The position numbers were made by a program, and so were the translations under genes. A stretch of DNA of 64,000 bases, from the NCBI GenBank assembly GCA_016706545.1, contig JADJJK010000032.1, forward strand, positions 18,732 to 82,731, written 5' to 3'. The DNA is from Myxococcales bacterium (GTDB lineage: Bacteria; Myxococcota_A; Polyangia; Haliangiales; Haliangiaceae). The notes beneath the pieces are model-generated. The model saw only the letters and a program-made list of their open reading frames with translations, did not search any database and was not told the DNA's origin. This document shows positions 18,753 to 28,986 of the stretch, piece by piece (the stretch's first letter is position 1; every line of letters starts with the position of its first letter).

Positions 18753-19865
18753 ATGCGCCGCGGGCCGCTCATCACGCGCTCTGATGGCGCCCCGTCTCCG
18801 GCGCCGCAGCAGCTCCCGTCGGCGGCGGCGCCGTCGCCGTCTCCGTCTCCGGCGCCGCAGCAGCTCCCGTCGCCTGGCCGCTGGCTGCCCCCGGCGCTGA
18901 CCCTGCCGCTCCTTTCCCTCGCGGCCGCCTGCAGCGACCAAGAGCCGGCGCCGACACCGCCGCCTGCGAGCTGCGAAGACGCCACCCCGTGGGCCAGCGC
19001 GCCGCGGCTGCCGCTTGGCGCCACCCAGGAGACCGCCACCGTGGCGCTCGACGGTAAGGTGGTGGTGATCGGTGGATTCAGCGGCTCCCAGGGCGTCCTC
19101 GCGGCGGTGCAGGTGTTCGATGTCGCGTCTTGCACGTGGTCCATGGGCCCGCCGCTGCCGAGCCCCTTGCACCACGCCAACGCCGCGGTGGTGGGCGACA
19201 CGATCTATGTCCTCGGCTCGCTCATCGAGTCCGAGTTCATCGCCGCTGGCTCTGCCTGGGCGTGGGCGCCCGCGCGGAGCGCCGCGTGGACCGCCCTGCC
19301 CGCCATGCCTGCCGGCACCGAGCGAGGCTCTGCCGCCGTCGGCGCCATCGGTGACCAGATCTACCTGGCAGGTGGCCTGCGCGGCGACGCGCTGGCCACG
19401 CTGTCTTCCTATCATGTGGGCACCGGCGCGTGGACCGAGCTACCGCCCCTTCCCGTCGAGCGCGATCACGCCTGCGGCGCCGCGGTGGCCGGCAAGCTCT
19501 ACGTGATCGGCGGCCGACGACGCACGCTCGGCAGCATCTCCGGCGCCGTGTACGAGTACACCCCAGGCGGCGCCTGGCGCCAGCGCGCCACCATGCCCAC
19601 GCCCCGGGCTGGCGTCGCCTGCGGCGTCGTCGGAGGCCGCGTCGTCGTCGTCGGAGGCGAAGGCAACGCCGCCAGCACCAGCGGCACGTTCCCGCAGGTC
19701 GAGGCCTATGATCCCGCGGCCGACACCTGGCATCCCCTGCCCGACATGAAGTCGCCGCGCCACGGCATGGCCGCCGCCGCGATCGGCCCCCGCCTCTACG
19801 TCCCCGGCGGCGCCACCCGCGCAGGGTTCGCCGCCACCGCGACCTTCGACATCCTGACCCCGTAG
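18753..19865 (+). CDS. Kelch-repeat lipoprotein
   Basis: The protein consists of about six Kelch blades, each with the paired glycines and later Tyr/Trp of the family: VVVIGGFSG...VQVFDVASCTW, IYLAGGLRG, LYVIGGRRR, VVVVGGEGN...VEAYDPAADTW and LYVPGGATR. It should fold as a beta-propeller, usually a protein- or glycan-binding platform. A lipobox SLAAAC at about residues 60-65 marks it as an exported lipoprotein. The stretch before the signal is unusually long (about 45 residues of Pro/Ser/Ala) because no later in-frame ATG exists; the first ATG is at 18753. That stretch contains a 28-bp in-frame duplication (offset 51 bp) near 18,793-18,871. A terminator-like hairpin lies 50 bp past the stop. 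Confidence 0.75.
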   Translation: MRRGPLITRSDGAPSPAPQQLPSAAAPSPSPSPAPQQLPSPGRWLPPALTLPLLSLAAACSDQEPAPTPPPASCEDATPWASAPRLPLGATQETATVALDGKVVVIGGFSGSQGVLAAVQVFDVASCTWSMGPPLPSPLHHANAAVVGDTIYVLGSLIESEFIAAGSAWAWAPARSAAWTALPAMPAGTERGSAAVGAIGDQIYLAGGLRGDALATLSSYHVGTGAWTELPPLPVERDHACGAAVAGKLYVIGGRRRTLGSISGAVYEYTPGGAWRQRATMPTPRAGVACGVVGGRVVVVGGEGNAASTSGTFPQVEAYDPAADTWHPLPDMKSPRHGMAAAAIGPRLYVPGGATRAGFAATATFDILTP

Positions 19866-19913
19866 CTCACGCCCTCTCTCGAACGAGGATCGAGCTCACG
19901 GGCGCAGGCTCGA

Positions 19914-19940
19914 GCTCACGGGCGCAGGCAGCCCGTGAGC
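19914..19940. terminator. Hairpin after the Kelch gene
   Basis: GCTCACGGGC (19914-19923) pairs perfectly with GCCCGTGAGC (19931-19940) around a 7-nt loop. A direct repeat TCGAGCTCACGGGCGCAGG overlaps it. No T-run follows. It is the last backbone feature before the island boundary. Confidence 0.5.
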
Positions 19941-20096
19941 CAGGGCCCCAGGCGACATCGCCCTCCGCTCACCCAGCGCGATACACAATCTCGTGTGACG
20001 ACGGTTGCAACACAACAATCATGCACACAACAACACACCCAACAGCATGTTGAAGGTGAACGGCAGCGACGCCCTCGCGTGCGCCGGTGAACCAAG

Positions 20097-20129
20097 AAAA
20101 AGGCTCTCGACCTTTCTGGGTCGAGAGCC
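20097..20129 (-). terminator. Duplicate copy of the tRNA-Leu terminator
   Basis: Same GGCTCTCGACC / GGTCGAGAGCC hairpin plus T5 as at the intact tRNA, here following only a tRNA fragment. It may still insulate the island from leftward transcription. Confidence 0.8.
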
Positions 20130-20161
20130 TGGTGCGAACGGGGGGACTCGAACCCCCACGG
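20130..20161 (-). pseudogene. 3' fragment of tRNA-Leu (32 nt)
   Basis: The last 32 nt of tRNA-Leu including the T-arm, acceptor 3' strand and encoded CCA, identical to 32178-32209. The anticodon arm and 5' half are missing, so it cannot be functional; it marks the duplicated attachment core. Confidence 0.9.
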
Positions 20162-20565
20162 GCCAGTGAGAAAACCACAACCGAGTCGAGACCTTGCAAT
20201 GATCACGACACGTTGCGCGGTGCCCGAGTCCCTCCTGCTCCCTCCAGCTCCCCACCTGTACCGCCGCTCGTGGCAGCCGCGTGGCAGCAGGATTTGGCGC
20301 TGATTGTGAGTCCCGAGGCAATGGGGCCGAAGGCGCGGCGGTATGCGGGCATCGCCCACAAGGGGAGGGCGGCTTGTCAGGGTGCGTGCTTCCTTGCCTG
20401 TGGCCCACAGGCCAAGAGTGCGCAGCGTGATGCGGCCTTTCCGCTGGCGCCGCCACGGCCTGCTCGACCTCGACGACACCCCGAGCCAGCGAGTTAGCTT
20501 ACACCCAACGCATCTGCGCCGCGCTGGACTTGGCGCACAGACGCGCATACGCTCTCAAGCGGGGC
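20162..20565. other. Island left-end spacer, no gene recognised
   Basis: About 400 bp between the left repeat and the first CHAT gene. Several overlapping open frames exist on both strands, but none shows a ribosome site, signal or recognisable motif. I looked specifically for the R..R..H..Y pattern of a tyrosine-recombinase C-terminus and did not find it. It presumably holds the promoter of the first CHAT gene and possibly decayed island-end DNA. Confidence 0.4.
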
Positions 20566-23500
20566 ATGAGGGAACACGCTTCGCCGTTCACGGTGCGCCT
20601 GCAGTTCAGCGAGATCGGCGCCCCCATCGAGGGAGACCCGACGAATGGGTTTGGCGAGAGCGCTGCGGTCCTCCATGTCGCCGACACGAACAGCATAGGC
20701 GCTGACTTCGTCCGGCTAGACTGGAGCCGCGACAAGCTGAGCACCGGGCGCTCGTTCGGCGCCGCTCTCTGCGACTTCTGGGCTGGCCGAGGCATGAGCC
20801 ATGACGAGGCGCTCGAGCTCGGCAGAAGCCTGCTCGCGCGCTTGTTCGGCCACGGCAATCTCAAGACGATCTGGGAGAAGGCGCGAACCCGCTTCCCGCG
20901 CGACGCTCATCCGTTGCCTGGCCGATCTCGAAGCCAAGACGGCGACGCTCCAGCCGAACGCCCCGCTGCTCATCGCCTGGGCCAACCCGGAAGGAATCAA
21001 CCCGCCGGTGCCAGATGCTGACTTCGAAGCGCAGGCCACTTCGATCGCCACCGCGGCCAGCGCCGCCGGCTTTCGCGCGCTCCCTGCCCTCGCCCGCGCC
21101 CAGCGCCACGCGCTACAGCAAGCGCTGCTTGGCCACCACGAAGTGCCGCTGTTCTCGTTGATGGCGCATGGCCGGCCGAGCGGCGGCCGGCTCCTCCTCG
21201 AGACCGCGCAGCGCACCGCCGAGGACCTTGATGCCCCCACACTGGCGGCCGACCTACGCGGCGCGAACACCCAGGTGGCGCTGCTATGGGCGTGCCACGC
21301 CGCGCGCCCGCACCAAGAGCTGCGCTCGGTGGCCGAGCAGTTGCTCACCGAGAGCGGCAACCTCGCTGCGGTAGTGGCGGCACACGGCGCCTTGCGCGCC
21401 GACTGGGTAGCGCGAGCGAGCGAGAACTTGTTCGCATCGCTCGCGCGCAACGGCGATCTCGAGCAAGCGCTATCGGCCGGCCGGCGCGCCCTCAACGCCT
21501 CGGACGTGCACTGGGCGGCCCTGGCCTACTACGCGCGCCCCCGGCACGATCGCAGCGTGACCTCGCAGCAAGCTGCCGACGCCACGGTGCAACGCGACCT
21601 CGAGACCCGCGCGCAGCACCTCACCATCGAAGACGCCCCGGAGCAGCCGCGGCACTGGGTGCCTCGCCCGCTCGAGCTCACGGAGATCCTCGCTGGCCTG
21701 CGCTCCCACCGCCTGGTCACCTTGCTGGGCATGCCAGGCATCGGCAAGACCGAGCTGGCGCGCGAGGCGGCGCAGCGCGCGGTGGCAGATGCCAACTTCG
21801 CCCTGCCCCGCGGGCTGTGGATCGCGCTCGACAAGGTGCGCTCGACCGCAGGCCTGGTGGCGCGCCTCGCCCGCTGGGCCGGGCTAGACGAGGCCGGCGA
21901 CGCCGAGTCCAAGCTGGTACGCGCCATCGGCATCAAGCAAGCCTTGTGGGTGCTGGACAACGCCGAAGATCTGCTGCGCACCCACAGAGACGCGCACGCC
22001 CTGCGGCAGCTCCCTGGCGCGCCTGCTCCGCGGCTGCCCGGGGCTCCGCGTGCTCGTCACCTCGCTGCGCTCGCTGGAGCTCGCGCAGGATACCGTACCT
22101 GACGCGCTCGAGTACCGCGTGCAGGAGCTGGAAGGAGAGGACGCGAGCATGGCGCTGTTTCGCGCCGCATGCGCCAGCCCACTGGCAGACGAGCACACCC
22201 CGGCGGCGCGCGAGCTGGTGCAGCTCCTCTATGGCCACCCCAGCTCGATCGTGCTGCTCGCCGGGCAAGTCCGCGACGGCGGCGCCAAGCTGAACGCACT
22301 GCGGCAGCAGCTCGTCGCCACCGAGCCAGCAGACCTGGAGTTGCTCGTTGGCGACGCCGAGCTCCTGGGGCGAGACCGCAAGCGCGCGCGAAGCCTGGTG
22401 GCGAGCTTGAACCTGGCCTACCAGCCACTCGCACAGGCCAGCCCCCAGGCCGCCGAGCTCCTGGCGTGGCTGGGCACCCTGCCCGCCGGCCTCTCGGTCG
22501 CTATGCTAAGCGCGATCTTCGGTCCCGACACGCCGCAGCACCTCGCCGATCTGAGCCTGCACGGCCTGCTCGAGCTACAACAAGACTCGCTGGTACTGGC
22601 CCCACCGGTGCGCTGGTACGCCGAGCACAAGCTCGAGACCGCGGTGCCGCGCGAGCGACAGCTCGAACTCCTGGAGCGCACGCTCGGCGCTCTCGAGGCG
22701 TTCATGGCCGCGTGCTACAAGCAGCTCGGCAAGCCGGGCGCCGGCGCCGTGATCGCGGCCAGTCTGCGCGAAGAAGCCAACCTGGCCGCGCTGGTGCGGC
22801 GCTTCGAGCGACTGGGCGCTGCGGCGCCGGAGCGCTCCAGCCTACTGGCCCGTACGGCAATGCGCTGGAGCCAGGTGCGCCTGCACGGCGGAACTCTCAC
22901 CGAAGCAACGGCGCTCGCTGCACGAGCCCTCGACTTGACCGACGGTGCGGACCGTGCCGATCAGGCAGCGCTGCAAGGGGAGCTCGGCGACCTTTTTCTC
23001 CGCACCGACCGCCTCCCCGAAGCCGAAGCCGCCTACCAAGCCGCCCTCGACGCCTTCACTGCCATCGACGCACGCCTCGGCGCCGCCAACACGCAACGCG
23101 CCCGCGGCGACCTCTTTCTCCGCACCGCCCGCCTCCTCGAAGCCGAAGCCGCCTACCAAGCCGCCCTCGACGCCTTCACTGCCATCGACGCACGACTCGG
23201 CGCCGCCAACACGCATCTGGCCCGCGGCGACCTCTTTCTCCGCACCAACCGTCTCCCCGAAGCCGAAGCCGCCTACCAAGCCGCCCTCGACGCCTTCACT
23301 GCCATCGACGCACGCCTCGGCGCCGCCAACACACAACGCGCCCGCGGCGACCTCTTTCTCCGCACCGACCGCCTCCCCGAAGCCGAAGCCGCCTACCAAG
23401 CCGCCCTCGACGCCTTCACTGCCATCGACGCACGCCTCGGCGCCGCCAATACGCACAAGGCCCGCGGCGACCTCTTTCTCCGCACCGACCGCCTCCCCGA

Positions 23501-24371
23501 AGCCGAAGCCGCCTACCAAGCCGCCCTCGACGCCTTCACTGCCATCGACGAACGCCTCGGCGCCGCCAATACGCACAAGGCCCGCGGCGATCTCTTTCTC
23601 CGCACCGCCCGCCCCCCCGAAGCCGAAGCCGCCTTCCAAGCCGCCCTCGACGCCTTCACTGCCATCGACGAACGCCTCGGCGCCGCCAATACGCACAAGG
23701 CCCGCGGCGACCTCTTTCTCCGCACCGACCGCCTCCCCGAAGCCGAAGCCGCCTACCAAGCCGCCCTCGACGCCTTCACTGCCATCGACGAACGCCTCGG
23801 CGCCGCCAGCACGCGCTCTTCGCTGGGCCAGCTCGCGCTGGCCCACGGAGATGTGACTGGGGCGTTCCACCGGCTGCGCCAGGTGCGCGCGGAGATGCTG
23901 CAACTCGACGAGCGACTGGGTGCCGCCGGCCAGCTCGGCTACCTGGCGCAGGCGGCCCTCTCTGGCGGGCAACACGACCGCGCGATGCTGCTGGCCGGGC
24001 GAGCCTGGCAGGAGCTCGCTGCTCTTGATGATGGCTGGGGTCAGATGCTGGCAGCCTCCACCGTGCTGGAGGCCGCCCGGCACGCCTCGGATGAGGCGGG
24101 TGTGCCCGCCGCGATCTTCGCCTGGCAGGTGGCGCGCACGCTCCGCCCGGTGTGGGCGAACAAGCTTGCACCCTTGATGGAGCAGGTCTTGCCCGCCGAA
24201 GTGCTTGCCTCGGGCCTGCCGCCCGAGGCGTTGGCACAAGTCGAACAGCGCCTGCACCAGCTCTTCGAGGCACGCTGGCAAGCGGCCATGGCGGCCGGCG
24301 ACGATCCGCTAGGACCACTGACTCCGACCTCCCAGAACCCTCCAACCTCCGGTGAATCGAGCTCCCCATGA
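20566..24371 (+). pseudogene. CHAT protease - STAND NTPase - TPR protein, copy 1 (frame-disrupted)
   Basis: Three frames together give one NLR-like protein. Start ATG at 20566; the same GGGGCATGAGGGAA context starts the paralogue at 24457. The N-terminal CHAT caspase-like domain has the catalytic pair His in LMAHG (codon 21167-21169) and Cys in LLWACH (21293-21295). The STAND/NB-ARC-type NTPase has Walker A GMPGIGKT (from about 21,728) and Walker B VLDNAEDLL (from about 21,949), then a winged-helix-like region. Seven near-identical 40-residue TPRs and a helical end follow. Against the paralogue, about 40 codons of the CHAT N-terminal sheet are deleted with a frame change near 20,895, and an extra C near 22,013 shifts frame again. 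Likely inactive as it stands. Confidence 0.72.
22989..23828 (+). repeat. Seven 120-bp tandem repeats encoding TPRs
   Basis: Units start at 22989, 23109, 23229, 23349, 23469, 23589 and 23709. Each encodes a 40-residue TPR-like block, DLFLRTDRLPEAEAAYQAAL plus a DAFTAIDARLGAANT spacer. Copies differ at only a few bases out of 120, far fewer than expected for anciently duplicated TPRs. This indicates recent expansion or gene conversion. It is coding, not CRISPR. Confidence 0.95.
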
Positions 24372-25525
24372 CGCCCCGACCACGGCGCATGCCTGCCTCA
24401 CCTGTTCACACCGGATGTACACCCTCGCCGATATTGCGTAACCTCGCCGGTGGGGCATGAGGGAACCAGTCAACTCGCTTACGGTTGAGCCTCCTGATCG
24501 AGACGGGCGAAACCATCGACGGCCACCCGCGGAATGGTTTCCGAGAGAGCCGAGTGACGCTGCGGGTGACCGACCAGAGCGGAACCTCAAGCCGGGGCCG
24601 AGTCTCGATGGACTGGGGTGGCGAGACTTTGAACACTCACAGGACCGTCGCCCAATTCCTCGACGACTTCTGGTCTGGCTCCACGTCGCACAACGAAGCG
24701 CTGGAGTTCGGCCAAAGCTTGCTGCGTCGCCTGCTGGAGCCGAAGCTACTTGCAGATAGCTGGAACAACGCCAGACAACGTCTAGGCGAAGGGCGCTTGC
24801 GGCTGGAGTTCGTCCTTCCGGCCGACAACCCCGACCTCTGGGAGGTCCCCTTCGAGCTGCTGGCCGACGAGCACGGATTCTTGTGCTACGACGGCCGCGC
24901 GGCCCTCATCCGCTGCTTTCCCAAGCTCGACGCCAAGCCCGCGGAGCTGCAGCGCGGCCATCGCCTGCTCATCGCATGGGCCAACCCGAAAGGCCTCGAG
25001 CCTCCCGTCGATGATGAGCCGTTCAAAGCCTACGCGCGGTTGTTCTCAGAGGAGGCCAGAAACGGCGGGTTCGAGGTGCCGGAACCGCTGGCCCAAGCCG
25101 GCCCCAACGGGCTGCGGACCAAGCTGCAAGCTGGCGTCGAGGTGTTCTCCTTGATGGCACATGGACAACCTAGTGGCGGACGGCTTCTACTGGAGGCCGA
25201 GGACCGCTCGGCTGTGGAGCTCGAGGTCGGTTCGCTCGCCGCCGACCTGAGCGCTGCCAGAACGAAGGTGGCGCTGCTATGGGCATGCCACGGCGGCCGC
25301 GCGCATCGCGATCTAGGCTCCTTTGCCCACCGGCTGCTACACCGCGGCCTCGCAGCGGTCGTTGCCACGCACGGCGCCCTCCGCGCCAAGAGCGTGGCAA
25401 GCGCGAGCCAGATGTTGTTTGGCTCCCTCGTGAGGCAAGGGGACTTCGAGCAAGCCGTGAACGAGGCCAGGCAAACGCTCCAAGAAAGTGACGTGCATTG
25501 GGCAGCGCTTGCCTACTACGCGCGC

Positions 25526-25680
25526 CCCAGATTCGAGCGCAGTGTGACCTTTGCGCAAGCTGCCAAGGAGATGATCAAATCCCTCATGCCCCAAGGGGAT
25601 TTCGAGCAAGCCGTGAACGAACCCAGATTCGAGCGCAGTGTGACCTTTGCGCAAGCTGCCAAGGAGATGATCAAATCCCT
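25526..25680 (+). repeat. 59-bp direct repeat, 96-bp offset, in CHAT copy 2
   Basis: 25526-25584 and 25622-25680 are identical and encode PRFERSVTFAQAAKEMIKSL twice. A second fragment encoding GDFEQAVNE is also duplicated (about 25,437 and 25,593). The offset is a multiple of three, so the linker between CHAT and NTPase grew by 32 residues in frame. Copy 1 of the gene lacks it. Confidence 0.85.
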
Positions 25681-27334
25681 GAAGACCATGCCATGGCTTG
25701 TCGAGCCTCGAGTCAAGCGCCCGCTCGGCGAAGACGCGCCGCCGCGCCCCGCCTACTGGGTCGACAGCTCGCGCGAACGCGAGCTAGCGGAGATCCTCAC
25801 GTTGCTGCGCGAGCGTCGGCTGGTCACACTGCTTGGAATGCCAGGCGTCGGCAAGACCGAGCTGGCCCGCGAAGCGGGCGAGCGCATCGCGCGCTCCTCG
25901 AGCGACTACCAAGTCGACTCCGTGCACTGGTTCTCCCTCGACGAGCTCGGCACCACCGCGCGCCTGCTCGCGCGCCTGGCGCGCTGGGCGAACCTCGAAG
26001 ACACCACTGGCGACGAGAGCAAGCTACTGAAGGCCATTGGCGCGCGGCGCGCGCTGTGGGTGCTCGACAACGCGGAAGACCTGTTGCGCGAGCCGCACGA
26101 AGCGAGCGCCTTGGCCACGTTGCTGTCCAAGGTGGTAGATAGATGCCCCAGGATCCGGCTGCTGCTCACCTCGCAGCGGTCTCTGCCGGCGCTCCCCGTG
26201 TCTTCGAAGATCGGGCCGGTGGTCGAAGTGGTCGAATACGTCGTGCAACGAATCGAGAACGAACACGCCTGCTTCGAACTCTTTCGCGCCACCTGCGCTA
26301 GCTCGCTCGCCGAAGAGCACGAGACCAAGGCGCGCGCGCTGGTGGAGATCCTGTACGGCCACCCGAGCCTCCATCATGTTGGTTGCCGGACAGGTACGCG
26401 AGCGCGGTGCCAACCTCAGCGCACTGCAGCAACGGTTCATGGAAGAGTTCGACAAGCTGGGCCTGGCCCCCGGAACATTAGAGGCCGATGAGAGAAGATG
26501 AGAAAAGGCTGGCGGCCAGCCTAAACTTGGCCTACCAGCCATTGGCAGAGAGCCGCCCCGCCGCAGCCGAGCTCTTCGCCTGGCTGAGCACGCTGCCCGC
26601 TGGCCTGGAGCCACCCATGGTCGTCGCGATCTTTGGCCCCGACACGCCGTACCTGGTCGCGGACCTACGCGAATACGCGCTGGTCGCGCCGCGGCAGGAC
26701 CGCCTCGAGCTGCCGCCACCGATGCGCTGGTACGCCGAGCACAAGCTCGAGACCACGGTTCCGCGCGAGCGCCAGCTCGAGCTCTTGGAGCGCACGCTCG
26801 GCGCGCTCGAGGCGTTCATGGCCGCGTGCTACAAGCAGCTCGGCAAGCCGGGCGCCGACGCAGTGATCGCGGCCAGCCTGCGCGAAGAGGCCAACCTGGC
26901 CGCGCTGGTGGAGCGCTTCGAACGACTGCACGCCGCAGCGCCGAATCGCTCCAGCCTTTCTGGCCCGCGCGGCAATGCGCTGGAGCCAGGTGCGCATCCA
27001 CGGCGGCACCTTGGCGGAGGCCACTGCGCTGGTTGCGCGCGCGCTTGAGCTGGCCGCAGGGGGCGATCGAGGCGACCTGGCCGCGCTGCGGCGAGCCGCA
27101 AGCTCACACTCAAGCGGTCTTGCGCCCTCGATCAATAGGTGGTGGCGCCGCGCGACACACCAGGTGGCTAGGGCGCTCGGCGACCTCGTTCCCCGCACCG
27201 ACAGCCCCTTCACCTTGTCAATGGCTAAGCACACGCCGCCGGCGGCGCCGCCGGTGCGCGCCATCGACACGTCATTGCTAGACGACCTCACCCCATACGC
27301 CCCCGGCGCGGGCATCATGCACATGGCCCGCGGC

Positions 27335-28440
27335 CACCTCTTTCTCCGCACCCAACGCCTCCCCGAAGCCGAAGCTGCCTTCCAAGCAGCCCTCGACGCC
27401 TTCCTCGCCATCGACCACCGCCTCGGCGCCGCTAACACGCAACGCGCCCGCGGCCACCTCTTTCTCCGCACCCAACGCCTCCCCGAAGCCGAAGCCGCCT
27501 TCCAAGCCGCTCTCGACTCCTACCTTGACATCGACCACCGCCTCGGCGTAGCCAACACGCACAAGGCTCGCGGCGGCCTTTTTCTCCGCACCGACCGCAT
27601 CCCTGAAGCCGAAGCCGCCTTCCAAGCCGCTCGACTCCTACCTTGACATCGACCACCGCCTCGGCGCCGCCACCACGCAGTTGGCCCGCGGCCACCTCTT
27701 TCTCCGCACCCAACGCCTCCCCGAAGGCGAAGCTGCCTTCCAAGCAGCCCTCGACGCCTTCACTGCCATCGACGAACCCCTCGGCGCCGCCACCACCGCC
27801 TCGGCGCCGCTAACACGCAACGCGCCCGCGGCCACCTCTTTCTCCGCACCCAACGCCTCCCCGAAGCCGAAGCCGCCTTCCAAACCGCTCTCGACTCCTA
27901 CCTTGCCATCGACCACCGCCTCGGCGTAGCCAACACGCACAAGGCTCGCGGCGACCTCTTTCTCCGCACCGCCCGCCTCCCCCAAGCCGAAGCCGCCTAC
28001 CAAGCCGCCCTCGACGCCTTCACTGACGTCGACTACCGCCTCGGCGCCGCTAACACGCAACGCGCCCGCGGCCACCTCTTTCTCCGCACCCAACGCCTCC
28101 CCGAAGCCGAAGCTGCCTTCCAAGCAGCCCTCGACGCCTTCCTCGCCATCGACCACCGCCTCGGCGCCGCTAACACGCAACGCGCCCATGGCCACCTCTT
28201 TTTTCCGCACCCACCGCCTCCCTGAAGCCGAAGCCGCCTTCCAAACCGCTTCTCGACTCCTACCTTTGCCATCGACCACCGCCTCGGCGTAGCCAACACG
28301 CACAAGGCTCGCGGCGACCTCTTTCTCCGCACCGCCCGCCTCCCCCAAGCCGAAGCCGCCTACCAAGCCGCTCTCGACGCCTTCACTGCCATCGACGAAC
28401 GCGTGTTCGCGCCGGGCAGCCCCGTCCTCGGCGCCGCCAA
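27335..28440 (+). repeat. Nine degenerate ~120-bp TPR-coding repeats in CHAT copy 2
   Basis: Repeat starts (CACCTCTTTCTCC or GACCTCTTTCTCC) fall at 27335, 27455, 27575, 27693, 27833, 27953, 28073, 28193 and 28316. Spacings are 120 bp except 118 (2-bp loss), 140 (20-bp duplication) and 123 (three inserted T). The units are the same family as those at 22,989-23,828 but more scrambled. The net length change restores the original frame at the end. Confidence 0.85.
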
Positions 28441-28986
28441 CACGCGCTCTTCGCTGGACCAGCTCGCGCTGGCCCACGGAGATGTGACTGGGGCGTTCCA
28501 CCGGCTGCGCCAGGTGCGCGCGGAGATGCTGCAACTCGACGAGCGACAGCTCGGCTACCTGGCGCAGGCCCTCGCTGGCTGGCAGGCCGACCGCGCGGTG
28601 CGGCTGGCCGGGCGAGCCTGGCACGAGCGCGCTGTGCTCGGTGATCACTGGGGCCAGATGCTGTCGGCCTCCATCGTGCTTGAGGCCGCCCAGCACATCG
28701 CGGACGACGCGAAGAGCCCCTCCGCGATCCTCGCCTGGCACGCCTGGCACTGGGAACGCACTGTCGAGCCATTGCGCGCCGATTGGCTCAAGCCCTTGAT
28801 GGAGCAGGTCTTGCCCGCTGAATTGCTTGCCTCGGGCCTGCCTCCGGACGAGCTGGCGCAGCTCGAGCAGAACGTACAGTTCTTCGAAGCGCACTGGCAA
28901 CATGAACTGGCGGCCGGCGACGATCCGCTGGCGCCGCTGCCGCTGCCCACCGAGCAGAACAACGACGAAACTCCCGAGGACCCCCC

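Larger units (their letters stand above)
20045..20161. repeat. Left copy of the 117-bp island boundary repeat (attL/attR-like)
   Basis: Identical base for base to 32093-32209. It starts GCATGTTGAAGG and ends in the tRNA T-arm region CCCCCACGG. Outside the repeat the two sites diverge at once (GGCCAGTG here, GTGTTACC in the tRNA). Confidence 0.92.

Noticed and set aside
20162..20480. Possible remnant of a tyrosine integrase on the minus strand beside the left repeat
   Set aside because: No R..HxxR..Y pattern or other recombinase motif was found in any minus-strand frame, so it cannot be supported.
22989..23828. Regular 120-bp repeats considered as a CRISPR or satellite array
   Set aside because: The repeats are contiguous, have no variable spacers, and encode in-frame TPR helices.
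20566..24371. TPR-CHAT partner of a type III-E CRISPR (Craspase) system
   Set aside because: Here CHAT is N-terminal to a STAND NTPase, and no CRISPR array or gRAMP-like gene is in the window.
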